DNA of 64,000 nt from Cryptomeria japonica (Eukaryota; Streptophyta; Pinopsida; Cupressales; Cupressaceae): assembly GCF_030272615.1 (NCBI RefSeq), contig NC_081413.1, positions 559,277,945 to 559,341,944 on the forward strand, given 5' to 3'. The notes under the pieces were generated by a model, which was not told where the DNA came from, searched no databases, and saw nothing but the letters and a program-made list of their open reading frames with translations. The position numbers were made by a program, and so were the translations under genes. Below are positions 1 through 12,840 of the stretch, one piece after another. Numbering within the stretch: position 1 is the first letter of the stretch; each line of letters opens with the position of its first letter.

Positions 1-279
1 GTTCATTAAATAACCATTATTAACCTTTGTTAATTATTGGATTGAAGATTAAAGTTTTCCATGATAACACCATGCACACATGAGAAACAATTTATATGAT
101 CAAATATCAACTTCTGTATATATGAAAATGTCAAATGATTACAAGTGTATGTCCATACATAAATATGGCATAAATGCCAACTCAAACAAAATGTATTTTT
201 ATATACGTGAATGTATGTCCATATACAAAATATGCATGCCAACTAGACATGCAAGCATCCCAAAACTATCTATAACGTC

Positions 280-2225
280 CTAAGCTACTGATGGATCATC
301 AAAATCAATCCTCTTCACTGCACTGCTCGGCTTTGAAGGATCCTGCACAAGAAAAAACAAACCATGATTAAGATTAGTTATATTATATAACTCACATTCG
401 GAAAGTTAACATAAAAATGAACTATAATTGAACTATTCTTGTTTACCTCATCTCCACACTTTCTCTTTGGCTTTGCAGGACTCTTGATGTATGTCTTTGG
501 TAGAGGAGGTATGTTTTCAATATTTTCATACACAACCTACATATGTTCACAAACATGATATTGATACAAGTTAGCATATAATTATCACTGATAATAACAA
601 ATTATATCTACTAAACACAAAATAAAATAAACACAAATGTACTCGAGGCATCTCTTCTTCTTCTTCTTCTTCATCGTCTTCAGGTATAGTGGGTGTAGTC
701 AACAAGGATGTGAAGCCAAGATTTCTCTGTACATATACACAACAAGTATACGAAACTATCAATCTATGTATAGACATGTATAATTATTATAAGTTATTTA
801 AACTATTCATTCAATCATATTTGCATTCAATTACCTTTCCCTTGTCTCCAACTGCACTACCAGATCCTGAATCACACAACCCTGCACTTGTGCTACTTGT
901 GCCCTACAAGAGTAAAATAAGATATACTACATAATCTAATTAATACCAATATAAATGATGAGCATGTATGTACAATAAAATACAAACGACTAGGTGCAAT
1001 AATATATGTATTGTAAAGCTATCGAGGCCAAATGAAATGGCCGTCAAGGTGCCCTCGTAGATCTGTGTCAACTCCTCCTCTGTCATCAACTGTTAAATAG
1101 ACCATGTAAATAAAAATTAGTACTTAATATTATCTAGATTATAAATATTCATTTTAAATATAGAATAAACTGTGAAAATACAAATCTTACCACTACATCA
1201 TCAATGTATGATGAAGGTGCCTCCTCACCTCTAGCATGCGAGGACTCTCCAAGGCATCCTCCAGTTTGTGTCATAACATCTGGTTCATCATGCATCTCAT
1301 GCACCTCATAATCTGCAGTGTGCGCAGGAGGATCAACATGTTGTCCAACTAGACCCAAGCATACATACCCACACATGACACAACTATGGTGCATGCAAAT
1401 GTGTGGAGCCAAGGAGGACGTGTTAGCACCACCAGATGTACCACTACCATCAAAAGTAGGTTGAGCTACTGACCTAGCCTGATAAACCAAAAGGCTACTC
1501 AAAGAGTGAATAGCTGATATGGTCCGTGATGTCGCCTCACAAATGATATTTGGATGCTGCACTGGAGGTGGGGGATCAATAGGAGGAGGGGGTCATATGG
1601 GCCCTGGACTACTCTAACTGTCCCAGGTCTATTTTGGGGCATACCTAAACCCACACCCTGAAAAGGTTGGATGTCAAAGTAGTTCACATGTTTTCCTAAA
1701 ACAAACTCAACATACAATTTTTTGATGAAGTAGAAGGGGAAATCGAGATTGTTGTTTGGTGGTTTATCAAAAACCATCCACCAACGATCCAAAAAGTTTT
1801 TCACAATACCATCATTTGTGCACCATTTAATAGAAAGTTTTGTTTTTTTGGGGTCTACAGGTTGACCAGTGCAGGGATCACAAACAATGCGGCGATAGTG
1901 GCTTTGGATATCTCGAGATCCTCGATCTCCTTATAGGACAAGCCATCCGCATATTGTTCCCTCATAGAATCTCGCCACAAAAGAGCAACATTGTGCTCCT
2001 CAGTGACGGTTTCTATACTCTTATGATCGACATGAGGGGATAAAACATTGGGTTCAGGCGAGGGATCCTACAATAGACATTTGCAATCCCCCTCAATTGG
2101 TTCAAATTTTATGCAATTAAATCCTGAATTGAGGGGGGGGGGGGGTTTGACAAAGGAGGGTTTTGTGCAGGAGGGTTTGGTTGTTGTGGTTGTGGTTGAT
2201 CAATGTTTTCACTGTTATCCCCCAT
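280..2225 (-). pseudogene. Multi-exon gene of unknown family, copy A
   Basis: I do not recognise this family. Six exons can be placed by GT-AG borders and by matching copy B at 38650-41258: 2225-1191, 1089-1012, 903-835, 726-643, 536-447 and 342-280. The first exon starts MGDNSENIDQPQPQQ, a Gln/Pro/Asn-rich head, then has a block with QYADGLSY, IKWCTN, DRWWMVFDKPPNNN and YVEFVL, and a Cys/His patch (HSCVMCGYVC). Small phase-0 exons follow; one has a run of seven Glu and the last ends KRIDFDDPSVA. Decay: a stop after KCLL, at least two frameshifts in exon 1 (one near 1900, one near 1560), and AT instead of GT after exon 2. The family seen twice beside transposase relics suggests a transposon accessory protein, which is inference. 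The exon map is firm; function is unknown. Confidence 0.7.
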
Positions 2226-2569
2226 TTTTAACCTAATTGAATGTAAACAATTGAATTTAGTTAACAAATTTGAACAATTTAATATTTTATTTACAAAAGC
2301 CTAGTTTTCGATAAAAAAACATATTTTGAATGAAAAACAAATAAACATTAAAAAAAAATACAAAAATTTGAATGAAAATGATGAAAAACAATAAAAATCC
2401 TACCTTTTAATGTATTTTTTAGCAAATTTGGGTCAAACAACCGGATATTGAGTCCAACCGGATATCGGACTCTAAAAAATTGCGCAGACTGTGGGTTAAG
2501 AATAACTTACGGGCTATCACAATCCACTTATATTGTCTCAGAAAATCGAAAAATCGGATATCCGATTTT

Positions 2570-3035
2570 TATACTTAAATTATTTTAAAATAACATTATA
2601 TTATATAATATAATAATATATTATACAATATATTAATATATTATATAATATAATACTATATTATATAATACGTAGTATATAATAATATAATATAATATTA
2701 TATATTATATATTATATATTATATTATATATTATATAATATATTATTAGATTATATTATATAATATAATAGTATATAATATAACATATTATTATATTATA
2801 TAATATAATATATTATTATATTATATAATATAATATATTTTATAATATATTATATATTACATATTATATAATATATAATATGTTATATAATATAATCTAA
2901 TAATATATTATATAATATAATATTATATTTTATAATCTAATAATATATTATATAGTACATATTATATAATATATTATTATATAATATGTAATATATAATA
3001 TATTATTATATTACATTATATATTATATAATTTAT
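2570..3035. repeat. AT-only low-complexity tract
   Basis: About 460 bp made almost wholly of TATAATATTA-like words with no C and few G. It separates copy A (leftward) from the CACTA transposase relic (rightward). No unit of fixed length holds throughout, so this is low-complexity expansion rather than a clean satellite. Confidence 0.9.
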
Positions 3036-3234
3036 TTTTTAATTTAAAATTACCTACATTATCAGATATCTGATTTGCTCAGGTGTTTACCATACAAGGT
3101 GTACTGACACTGAGGCCAAGCAAAAAGTCAACACGGATTTTCGCATTTTTAGGTGAGTGGAAAAGGTTATTTTTTTCACATCACCACTTTTTGGCCCCCC
3201 ATGATCCTGCACTAACTCACACTTGAAATTTTTG

Positions 3235-4705
3235 AAGGCTTTATTTAGACAAAGAGCACATCCTGAGGGTTATATGGTGGAGGGATATATGGTATACCAG
3301 ACCATGGTGTACATTATTGAATATCTTCCTAAGTTTGCATAAAAGTTCCATGTAGACCGCATTTGGGATCCCAACTCCATTAACAAATTCAAAGGGAAGT
3401 ACCTGATGGGGAAAGGTAGATTGAGGAAAGTGAGAGGTAATTATAAGATGGTCATGGAGATTAATAAGAATACATTTTACATTTGGTTTTTATGTATATT
3501 ATACTTATTTAATTATTAATCTTCAAAATACATCAATTATAAATTAAGGTCGTATACCATGGTAATTAACTAATTATACGTCATTTGTGAGTTTCATTTT
3601 TTTTGATACAATCGGTTGAGAGTGGGATGCACTACATTTGTACATCGGAAACAATCTTGATTGGATGATGGTATGGATTGAACAATGTCAACAATTTGGT
3701 CGCTCATTAACATGGGAAGGTGTGGCTTCATTGGTTAAAGAAGCTCATTGTAATGGAGATTCCAATGTTACACCAAGGGAAAATGATTTAGCATATGGTT
3801 TAAGAGATAAATAGGTATGTATAAATATATTAATCATCCATATTATTTAATTATTTTCAATCATATTATTGATGTATATATATATATGTTGATTTTTTTT
3901 CTTTGCATACATTCTACCAAGAATAAATATGTTTGTCAATTGACGATGCAATAATTTTTACATGTTTGACATATTGCAGGTGAAACACCACAAGACTATG
4001 TGGTGCAATGGTCATAAATTTTGAGCCAAAAAGTTGGATGACATGAAGAAAACTTGTGATTTTGGGATAACTACAGTCTTTCAGGTGACTAATGTTTCAT
4101 CCAGAAGGGACATACATCCAAAAGTCTCAGAAAATTGATACTATGGGATTTTGGATGATATATTTGAGTGTGACTTTAAGTCCTTCGAATTAGTTATGTT
4201 CGTTGTCCAATGGTACATGCTATGATTGAATGAAAATGATCTTGACAGAACTATTATTGAACATGATAATGGATTTACCATGGTTAATACAAGGTCGTTT
4301 GAGCAAGTTGGAAATAAGCCCTATGTTCTTCCAAGCCAATGTAAGCAAGTATTTTACTTAGAGGTTCTAGGTAAACCGGGTTGGTCATTTGTTGTTAGAC
4401 ATGATCCAAAAGGAAGGTCAGTAAAGTATAATGTGGTGGAAGAAGAAGATACCGAAGAACTAGAAGATGATGTAGATGATGATCGGGATCAACAATTAGT
4501 TGATGATATGCCCAACAAAGATGTCGAAGAAGATGAACTAGATCATGATGATGTAGGAGTTAATGTTCATGAAGATGATATCTGTGTGGATGATGACATT
4601 ATCAAAATTGATATCAATGATGATGATGATATGACCAATCCTTACAATGTTGAATCTGGATTGGATGATACAGACAACAAACTGGATGAAGAAGAATATC
4701 AATGA
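3235..4705 (+). pseudogene. CACTA (En/Spm) transposase relic, C-terminal half
   Basis: CACTA transposases (TNPD type) cut and paste elements with CACTA ends. The stretch near 3238-3480 reads AHPEGYMVEGYMVYQ, matching the AHPEGS-AEGY signature of the DUF4218 region. Positions 3620-3815 carry the following segment (DALHLYIGNN, WIEQCQ). Positions 3980-4410 match DUF4216: YYGILDDIFECDF, then NGFTMVNTRSF, then KPYVLPSQCKQVFYLE and a W-S-F-VV ending. After that comes an acidic tail of about 90 residues rich in Asp/Glu, the only long open stretch (4226-4705). The upstream part has in-frame stops and intron-like gaps, and the catalytic N-terminal Transposase_21 region is absent, so it is dead. No TIR was found for it. 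Confidence 0.8.
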
Positions 4706-5668
4706 CGTAATTTGCGCATGATTTATTGTAATTTGCTAGATTTACTCCTTGATTCTTTTGGTGTTATATCCTGATTGTTGAACTGCTTGTTAAATTATTT
4801 ATTATATTATCCTAAAGTAATCTGAGTTGTGCATTCTATTTTCCATTATTTGCTAAGTTGACATCATGTTCCATCTTCTTGTGCTATGACATGGCTGTTC
4901 ATATTGGTTAATCTGTTATCATGTGGTCAAATAAATAAATAAATGTGAACAAAGTTCTTAATGATTACTTGAAAATAAGAGTCTTTACAACTAATTAATT
5001 ATCATATATGTAGAACTGTATATCTTAATATTACAAAATGATTTCCCATATATAGGGAAAATAAGAGTTCTTTCAATGGAAAGACATGTCTTTCTAAAAG
5101 AGAATAATTTTAACAACTAATTATCTCTAATGAAGATATTAATAGACCCCAAGTGGTCAACATATTCCTGAGCCTGGTAAACATTAGTATTTGCAAAGAG
5201 ATGGCCCATCATGTATTAATAATCACAAAGGAATTCCTTTGCACAAGTTTTAAAAATGACAATTAATTCCTTGAATTAATAATAAAAAAGGACCAATTTG
5301 GCAAGAAGGTAATTCCACACCACAATTGCAGAGAAAAGAAACTGAATCTATATATTAATCTTCAAAGTATGAGTACATGGTACACTGCTTCCTCCAATCT
5401 AGCTCCTATTCTATTTTCTAATTTCTTTTAGAATTTGGTCTTGGTTTCTCCTTTATACAACATGAGGAGAAGCGACAAGCTTCAGACAGTTTACAATTGC
5501 ATCCTTTCATACCTAACAACTTAAGATAAAACATAATAAACTAACACATCAGGAAGATAAGTATACTTTTTTTTTTGGAGAATATCATGCTTGAAACAAG
5601 GAAGAAATAATCCCAGGGTCTAATTCAACATGTGATTTTTCGCCAGTTTGCTCCTTTCCTTTGAGTAC
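4706..5668. other. Noncoding spacer
   Basis: AT-rich sequence between two convergent relics, with no credible ORF, TIR or tandem unit. Position 5570 has a T9 run. Nothing further is visible. Confidence 0.6.
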
Positions 5669-8600
5669 CTATTTCTTCTTTTGGGAAGACATCTTGGTGA
5701 GTTTTAAGTACTCATCTACCCATTCTGAGATTTGAACATGAGTAGGCCATTGGTAATGGAGAATATTTGGCATACTAAGCAAATGGTCTTTCCATTTCTT
5801 GCTAGTAATTGCTCGAACTTCAACCACAAACTTGGAGAGTCTATTTTCCAATACAACAACCCTATCTAGGAACATGTTAAAACTTTTAACACTGAAGTCT
5901 TTATCTTCCTTCAAATGGGAAATGATCTGCGAAACCATGTCTTTATACTCTATTTTCCATTCTTCCAAACTCTTTACACAACCCTCTTTATCAATGAATT
6001 CAGGGATTGTCCAATGCTTAATAATATGAAAGGAGGATAATTTTTCTTTTAGCCTTCCTTCTTCCTGTTCTATGTAATCTATTTCCTTAATAATATATTC
6101 AATCGTTTCCTCTGTTTCTTTAATTTCACCATGTGCATCTGGATCCCTCTGAGTAACCTCACGAAGCCTGATCAAATCATAATGAGATGACTTCCATCTC
6201 CTAGAGATTTCATCTAATTGTGGCTTATGTTTAGCAAATGTTACTAACATGTCCAATAGAGTTTGGTATCTAACATATACTTCATCACATTTTCTAATCA
6301 CCAAATCAACCCTGTATGTCAGTACTTGCTCTAAAGAATTTAACACTTGCTTAGGGATTTCTTATAGAAACATTTCATTTGTACTTCTTAATTGGTGATT
6401 TTCTTCTGCATACTTATCCATTTTTTCTTTTGACACTTCATCATCCTTTACATCAATTGGTACAGAGGAGGCATCCTTATGTAGTACTAGCACCTTTCTC
6501 TGGTTACTACTCTTTAATCTTTGTATTTCTTTCTTCAAAGCAGCATTCTCAAGGTACAATTGATTGATGGCTTTGTTCATTTGTGTCTCCCTAGTCTGTG
6601 CCTCCTCTAATTGCTCTTGCATATGTTTGACCTAGTCTTTATTAAACATTGCTCTATGCATTAATTTTCTAGCTAATACCAAAGGAGAAGTGTTTTCCAT
6701 TGTTTGCACCGATGCCATTTCATCATTTCCTTTGACAATGTCAAATAATTTAGGCTTATGAGGGCCCTTAAAACTCACCCATGTGGCCAAAACTTCAGTT
6801 TTGGGATTGTACCCTGATCCACTTATCTTCTCATTAGTATCAAACTCAACAACAAATGTAGGGTCCTCTTGTTTTTTGTCTTGGTCAAGCAAGAACAAAT
6901 GTTTGAGAGCCAGCCCTGGAACAATGAGCATATCACTTTTCTACACCTTCTCTCTAGCCTCTTCCAAGGTACAATTGACCTCATCAAGATGCAACTCCTT
7001 TAGTGTTTGTTGAATAACCTCCTCATGTCTAGATTCTTCAATCCCCATCAATTTCAATCGCTTTATCTCCTCAAAATCTTTCATTTTCATTTGAATCCAA
7101 AAGTCCTTGAATTCTTGTGTTTTGATAAAGTCTTCATCTTCAACAAATTTGGCTGATATGGCTTCCCTTTCATCCATAAAATCAATAGGTTCTTCACCTT
7201 CTGAAAGCTGAGCCTTATAGCCATGGACTTCCTCCTGAAATATTGATGCTGAACAAGTGATCTATCAACCTCTTCACCTTAACCAAGCGATTTGAGTGCA
7301 CTAGCAACTTCTTCAGTATCACCCTCTCCTTTTGAATCATCATAAGGGACTATGGTTACCTTCTCATCTTGTTTTTGCCTCTTTAGAGGGAGATAATTTG
7401 ATGCATTCTTTGAATTTGAATCATGAATAATCAATTTTCTATGCCTTTTTGGAGGATCAGGCTTAACCTCTTGTGATACACTGCTTGTAGCTTTTCCATA
7501 TAACTTCTCAAAATCTTTCAAATAGAACTCCATCCTCAGTATTTCATGGGTTTGATCATGATGAAAACGTGGTTGCCCCTTATTTTGTCTATCCTCTTCT
7601 AATTTATTTAATAAGTTCCACTTTTTCCACCTTTGCATAACACCTTGAGGAGTCATGCAATTATGGGAAATATCTTCCACCATGTCAATTTGATGTTTAA
7701 ATTCTTTTATAAAAGAATTAATATAACCTTCAAGGTCATAGATCTTCTCACTTCCATCCTTCAAACAATATGCTTTCTTTAAATTATCTTGAACTTATTC
7801 AAGGGAACCAGAACCAATAGACAATCCAACATATCTAACTACATGGGGAAAGAAAGTCCCCTTCTTCCTTGGTACAAATTCACTTCATTCTCAAACCACA
7901 TCATCTTCCAAATAAATTATAATAAGGTAACCCTTTCTGATACAAAGACTGGCAACTCATGAGGGGCCTAATTGCATCTATATACCCTAATGAGAGTATG
8001 ATCATTCTTGAAGATCCACTCAGCAAAATTATGAGTGTGACCCTTTTCTGGGTTGTATTCCAATGGCTTGAGAACTGCCCTTATCTTAGAAGGAAGCCTT
8101 TCAACTTGAACCCTAAGTGCCTTGAATATCCACACAATAAAGGCATCATGAAATGCCTTGTAATCACAGTCTCTACTATTCTTGTCCCATATCCTACACC
8201 ATAATTGAACTGGGAATCCTTTTCCCTAACCATCCATGATAGTTAACTTCATCGTGTCTCTAAACACATTTCTGTTTTGGAAGAGTATTAAATGACACAG
8301 TAGAGAATAATTCTTAAAAGTTCTACTAGTATTCCAGTAAACCATTTGATTGTGTAGAATTCTTTCAAGCTCATTGGCAATATCAAATTCCAGCTTAATG
8401 TTAGGGTTCTGGATCCTCATGGACATATACATTAAATCCACTAGCATTCTACTTCTATGATTATCACCATAAAATTGACACCAACCATGATACATTTTCT
8501 GAAAGAAATCCATAAATTGGAGTGTAGGAAATGGAGCCTTATCATTCACAGCCATTGGTCTGTTATCCTTGCCTCTTTTCCTAAAATAAGCTACCTCTCG

Positions 8601-9071
8601 TAGTCCCAAATTCTTTACCATCCTTTCATAATCCACTAGATATCCTTCCCTGCCAATCTTGGTAATTGCTTGCCTATTTAGGCCAAAGCATTCTCTAATG
8701 CATGATCTTGTGATGACCAAAATAGGGTTTTCATCAATTCCCCTGACTATTCTGGTTTATTTTTTATAATTAAGGGCCAAGACCTCAATAAGTTCTACAT
8801 CTATATACACATTTGGCACTATGACCTTCGCTAAGTCAAGATTTCAGGGGTTGGACCGAGGCACTTTCTCATCTCTATTATTGTAAAAATAGCAGAAAAG
8901 GGATCTACCAGTGTGAGGAATGTCAACATCTCTACATTCTCCCCAGGCATCTTGAAACATTATTTTAGTTCTGGTATCTACGGACCTTGGTAATGCATCT
9001 AGAAGGGCTTTCCGTAAAGGGGCCTTGGGCTATTCATTATTTCCTACATCCTCCTTCTTCTTCCTAGGCAT
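5669..9071 (-). pseudogene. Long intronless coiled-coil gene of unknown family, broken
   Basis: One gene of roughly 1,100 codons runs leftward from ATG at 9071 (MPRKKKEDVGNNE) to a stop at 5669 (KMSSQKKK). I do not recognise the family. 9071-7880 is one frame, then a shift near 7875 and another near 7235, after which 7230-5669 is again one frame. In-frame stops include 9030, 8844, 8757, 8226, 7279, 6941, 6632 and 6362. Visible parts: a Lys-rich start; a conserved-looking globular stretch (FGLNRQAITKIGREGYLVDY, MYHGWCQFYGDNHRS) at 8720-8226; a Lys/Arg-rich middle (PPKRHRKL); a heptad-like coiled coil at 6622-6400 (NQLYLENAALKKEIQRLK); and a second helical stretch to the C-terminus with WPTHVQISEWVDEYLKL. 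Lack of introns over 3.4 kb and the repeat-rich setting point to a transposon-encoded or retrocopied protein. A gag-like or structural role is conceivable but unproved. Confidence 0.7.
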
Positions 9072-9339
9072 TTTTCTTTTAAATGCAATTTAAGCAGTGG
9101 AGAAGAAGATGGGCTTACTTGTTCAGCTCTATTTGCAGCACCCAACTCCCTACAACTTCTTACACCAGCTCGTCTCTCACTTTCGCACTTCTTCGATGCT
9201 CAATTTGCACTTCTGATGTGATATAAATTGAATGCCAACTCCTTTAATTCAAGTTCACAACATTTAATTCTTTTCGGTCCTCCACATGTGTGCACTGTCC
9301 GTTTAAATACTGTTGATGCCATTTCACAAACCCACTTTA

Positions 9340-9615
9340 TTCATCCTTGTGAAATGGTGACCTTTTCGCCAATTCACAAGTGGTAGTTGATGCCCTTCGC
9401 GAAATAGTGATGAGTTCGCTATTTCACAATCGTCACTTTTGTCTTTTGTGAAATGGTGATCTCTTCGCTATTTCACAATCCTCACTTTTGTATTTTGCAA
9501 AATGGCTTCGCCATTTCGCACCCTTCATTTTTAGACTCCACAAAACAGTGAAAGGTTTGTCATTTCGCATCCTTTATTTTTTGACTCTTGTGAAATAGTG
9601 AATAGCATATGGGCA
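9340..9615. repeat. Array of short imperfect hairpins
   Basis: About five consecutive units pair a GTGAAATGGTGA-type arm with a TTCGCTATTTCAC-type arm, each forming an imperfect hairpin of about 35-50 bp (for example 9382-9430, 9439-9480 and 9497-9525). Unit spacing is about 50-60 bp, with linkers such as CTCACTTTTGT. The array lies 270-550 bp upstream of the ATG at 9071. It could be a subterminal repeat of an element or a regulatory array; the sequence alone does not decide. Confidence 0.65.
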
Positions 9616-9837
9616 GAGGTCCTCATTGATTGCACATGCTATCTTAAAAGTTATTCTGAAGGATTATTAGGTATGGATCGTGTAAAAATATATAAGGATA
9701 TGAACAAACCCATGGGATGGATTTTGGGATAATTAGGATAAATATGCTTCACAACATTCACATTCCGATAGGTGAAAACATACATTTTATCCATGGTACT
9801 GTTGTGAATTTTTTTATAAGAAAACGTTTGTAGCTTC

Positions 9838-10310
9838 AACCTTCATTAGGGTTACAATGAGGGTTAGGGTTTATATCATGGTCAGGGTTAACATTAGGGT
9901 TAGGGTTACAATGAGGGGTAGGGTTTATATCATGGTCAAGGTTAGCATTAGGGTCAGGGATTGGTTTAGATTTATTATTATTATTATGGTTAGGGTTTAG
10001 TGATAAGATTTGAATATTTCTAGTCATGGTTAGGGTTTAATGTTATGGTCAAAATTATGTACTTAGGGTTAGGGGTAGAATTATGGTTACGGTTTGGATT
10101 ATAATTATAACAGGTTTTGAGTTTACGAATAGGGTTTTGGTTAGCATTAAGTGTAGGTTTGGAATTACTATTAGGGTTGGGATCATAATTATAATTAGGA
10201 GTGGGGTGAAGATTTAGATTTGCAAGGGCTAGGGTTAGGGTCAAGGTTAGGATTAAGGTGAAGATTACTATTAGGATTATGATTTGGTTTAGGTTTATGA
10301 TTGTGATTGT
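9838..10310 (+). repeat. Degenerate telomere-like repeat, G-rich strand on +
   Basis: Dozens of TTAGGG and TTTAGGG-like words (GGGTTAGGGTTTA, AGGGTTAGGGTT) diluted by ATGGT, AATTAT and similar units. The plant telomere unit is TTTAGGG. A unit of about 56 bp, GGGTTACAATGAGGG onward, appears twice near 9848 and 9904. The G-rich strand is read left to right. Confidence 0.75.
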
Positions 10311-10677
10311 CAAACCCCAACCATCAAACCAACCTCCAAGCCAATCAACATAATTATCATACAAACCTTCATTCTCTTACAAACCATGTTATCTAAATGA
10401 ACCTATCAATCATACCAATCCAACTTATCCATGCCTCAAAGCTATCCAAAATATTCATGAACATCATACTTATCAAATGGGTTTCTCCACTTTGATCCAA
10501 TCTAGTTTACTTCATGAGACTATCATTCATTCTATATCATACCCTCCTCAAAATTGACTTACATCTTGTTTTAAAAGAAAAAGTATCCTATTAGTAATAT
10601 AATTTGTCAAAAAGTACATTTTCAAGGAAAAGAGTTAGGCCTCCATGAACAAGGAATATTAGAAATCTATATTGAAC

Positions 10678-10985
10678 CACTAGGACCCCACATGACCCCT
10701 AATGACACCATATGACCCCTTAGCACACCATACGACCCTTTTGGACCATATGATTCCTGAAGGGGTTGTATGGTGTCCTAAGGGGCCATACGGTGTTCTA
10801 ACACGTGTGGCCCCATTAGGACTCCACATGACCCCTAACGACACCATAAGACCCCTTAGCACACAATACAACCCTAAGTAGGACCATATGATATCCTGAG
10901 GTATCATATGGTGTCCTAAGGGGTCATGGTGTCCTAAGGAGTCATATAGTGTCCTAGGGGGTCATATGGTGTCTTGAGGGTCAAG
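10678..10985. repeat. 138-bp direct repeat with palindromic units
   Basis: The block starting GGACCCCACATGACCCC at 10682 returns about 138 bp later near 10819 (GGACTCCACATGACCCC) with about 90 percent identity by eye. Within it, GACACCATATGACCCCTTA and the reverse-complement TAAGGGGTCATATGGTGTC words alternate, so each unit can fold on itself. The right part (10890-10985) is a run of GTGTCCTAAGG-GTCATATG units of about 25 bp. Confidence 0.7.
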
Positions 10986-11097
10986 ATGAGAAATTATTAC
11001 AATATAAAAAGTAGTGCCAATACTGCTTACAAAAATAAGTTTAGATCATCCCCTGAGAGTGAGCATCAGGTTCAAGGATGAAAATAATAATAATAGA

Positions 11098-11304
11098 TCA
11101 TCTCTCTCTCTCTCTCCCCACTCTTTCTAGTCTCTCCCTCCCCCCTCTATCTCCCTTCCTTTCCCATCCTCTCTCTCTTCCTCTCCCTCCCCCCTTACTA
11201 CATCTCTCTCTACCCCAACTCCTTCCCTTCCTCCCCACTCTTTCTCTCTCCCTCTCCCCTCTATCTCCCTCTCTTTCCCATCCCCTCTCTCTCTCTCTAA
11301 CATA
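11098..11304. repeat. CT-rich low-complexity tract
   Basis: About 200 bp of polypyrimidine (TCTCTCTC, CCCTCCCC, CTTTCTCT) on the + strand. Open frames here are Ser/Leu/Pro artefacts of the repeat. Confidence 0.9.
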
Positions 11305-11307
11305 ACC

Positions 11308-11475
11308 TTAATTCTAACACTCACCCTAACCATATGCTAAACCTAAATCCTAGCCCTTATAACCATAATCTCAAAACTAATCCTAAACCCTAACTCTAAC
11401 CATAATCCAAATTCATACCATAACCCAAACCAAACCTTACCTCAAACACTGACCCTAATCCTAATCATAATAAAT
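11308..11475 (-). repeat. Degenerate telomere-like repeat, C-rich strand on +
   Basis: CCTAA words (TCACCCTAACCATATG, AAACCCTAACTCTAACC, ACCCTAATCCTAATC) on the + strand, the reverse orientation to 9838-10310. Together the two blocks point their G-rich 3' ends toward each other, with about 1 kb between them. Confidence 0.65.
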
Positions 11476-11593
11476 GAGAATTCCTAGGGCCACCCATTTG
11501 TTATAAATTGCATATAGCACTAAAATGTCCCTTGTGAAGCATGCATTGAAGATCATAATTCATATATGAAGAGCACATCTTGTTTAAACTATC

Positions 11594-12836
11594 TGATGAG
11601 CTGAGATATTAGCTCCTTTTATTCCTAGAACTCATAAGTTTTTGTCATGTTTTACTTTTTATAATGGGATGGTAATGATGTATTAAAGTATGACTATATG
11701 CATTTAAGATGTTAACTAAACCCATTAAATCATGTTTTGTCTTTGCCAGTTATTCCTGTAGCCATGTGATTTGTTCCTGTTGTCTTACGGATTGTCATAG
11801 GAGATATCATGTGTGAAATAAATAAGTGTTATGATTAATTAAAATAGATATGTATATTCTTGTATGTTCTCTCTTTTCAATTGCAGGAATAAATGAGATG
11901 TTGTGAAGAAGGTTGTCCCGTCACATCGAGAAGGCAGTTTGAGATATTCAAGGGGTGACTAAAAGTTCAAATCAGTGAAGAGGATAATGAATGTGAGGAA
12001 CGACAGAAGAGTAGCAGGATGCGCAAGACTCATTTATGTTTGACTTTAGTGGGCATCAATCTTGTAATATCGCCATGCTATATTCTTGGCTGTGGTTTGG
12101 TGTAGATCCACATTTTTAGTGGCTTAACTCCGACTGCTTTCCTTCATGAATTTTATTCGCCTCTTCTCATCGGCGTGATATTAATTGTAGGAAGTTGTGG
12201 TAATTTTATTTTAAATAAGTGTATTTTCCTCTTTTCTAAGGTTAGAAATAAAGAGAGGGACAAAGAGTAGAAGATTTAGAAATAAAGTTGCAGGGTGTTT
12301 TAGTCTTCTTTCATTCTGAATGATGTATCAACTTTTGAAAAGCAATGAATAAAGTTATGTTATTTAAAGCACTTAGAGTTATTTTGGAAGCCTGGATACA
12401 CTCATCCAAGGGGGCCCACTTGGTGAGTGATCTCATGCCTTTGTTAAGTTTAGTTTTCCTTTTCTACTGCAATAGATGTCCTAGCATTGACTGTTCCTAC
12501 AGCCAAAGCAAACAGAGTAATTCTTGTTTGATAGATTTGGGCTTAGTTATCATTTCTTTAAGTGAGTTTTATGCTAATGCAGAGTTTTCCTGTAGCCATT
12601 CAATTGTTTTCATTCGTGCTTTCTTATCCCAAAAAGATTTTAGTTGTTGCAGTAATGCAGGATAGCTATTGCAGGAACTTAGTGTATATATAATGAAGAT
12701 CCATTTCAAGTAATTCGTCCCTGGGTTGACAATCAAATGAACTTCAGTTATGGAGATAGTAACTTCACAAAGTGAATGTCCAAACTTCGGGTTGAGACTT
12801 TAACTATAGTTATTATTCCTATTGGTGGAGCAAACA
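11594..12836 (+). repeat. 5' LTR
   Basis: Starts TGATGAGC and ends GGAGCAAACA. Compared with the 3' LTR it keeps a stretch near 11755-11775 (CCATGTGATTTGTTCC) that the other lacks, and lacks a block present in the 3' LTR near 26700-26735. An AATAAA polyadenylation-type signal lies at 12348-12353. Copies of the word TTCCTG[C/T]AGCCA recur and probably drove these indels. Confidence 0.93.
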
Positions 12837-12840
12837 TTTT

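Noticed and set aside
3600-3670. CACTAC at 3629 as a left CACTA terminus for the element ending at 37235
   Set aside because: The following bases do not match CACTACTATATTTGG and the site lies inside transposase coding sequence.
5669-9071. All stops being one C-to-T step from CAA, CAG or CGA taken as proof of deamination
   Set aside because: Every stop codon has that property, so the observation carries no weight without an ancestral alignment.
9836-10364. Asn-Pro-rich proteins on the minus strand
   Set aside because: They come from degenerate telomere repeats, which lack stops in several frames.
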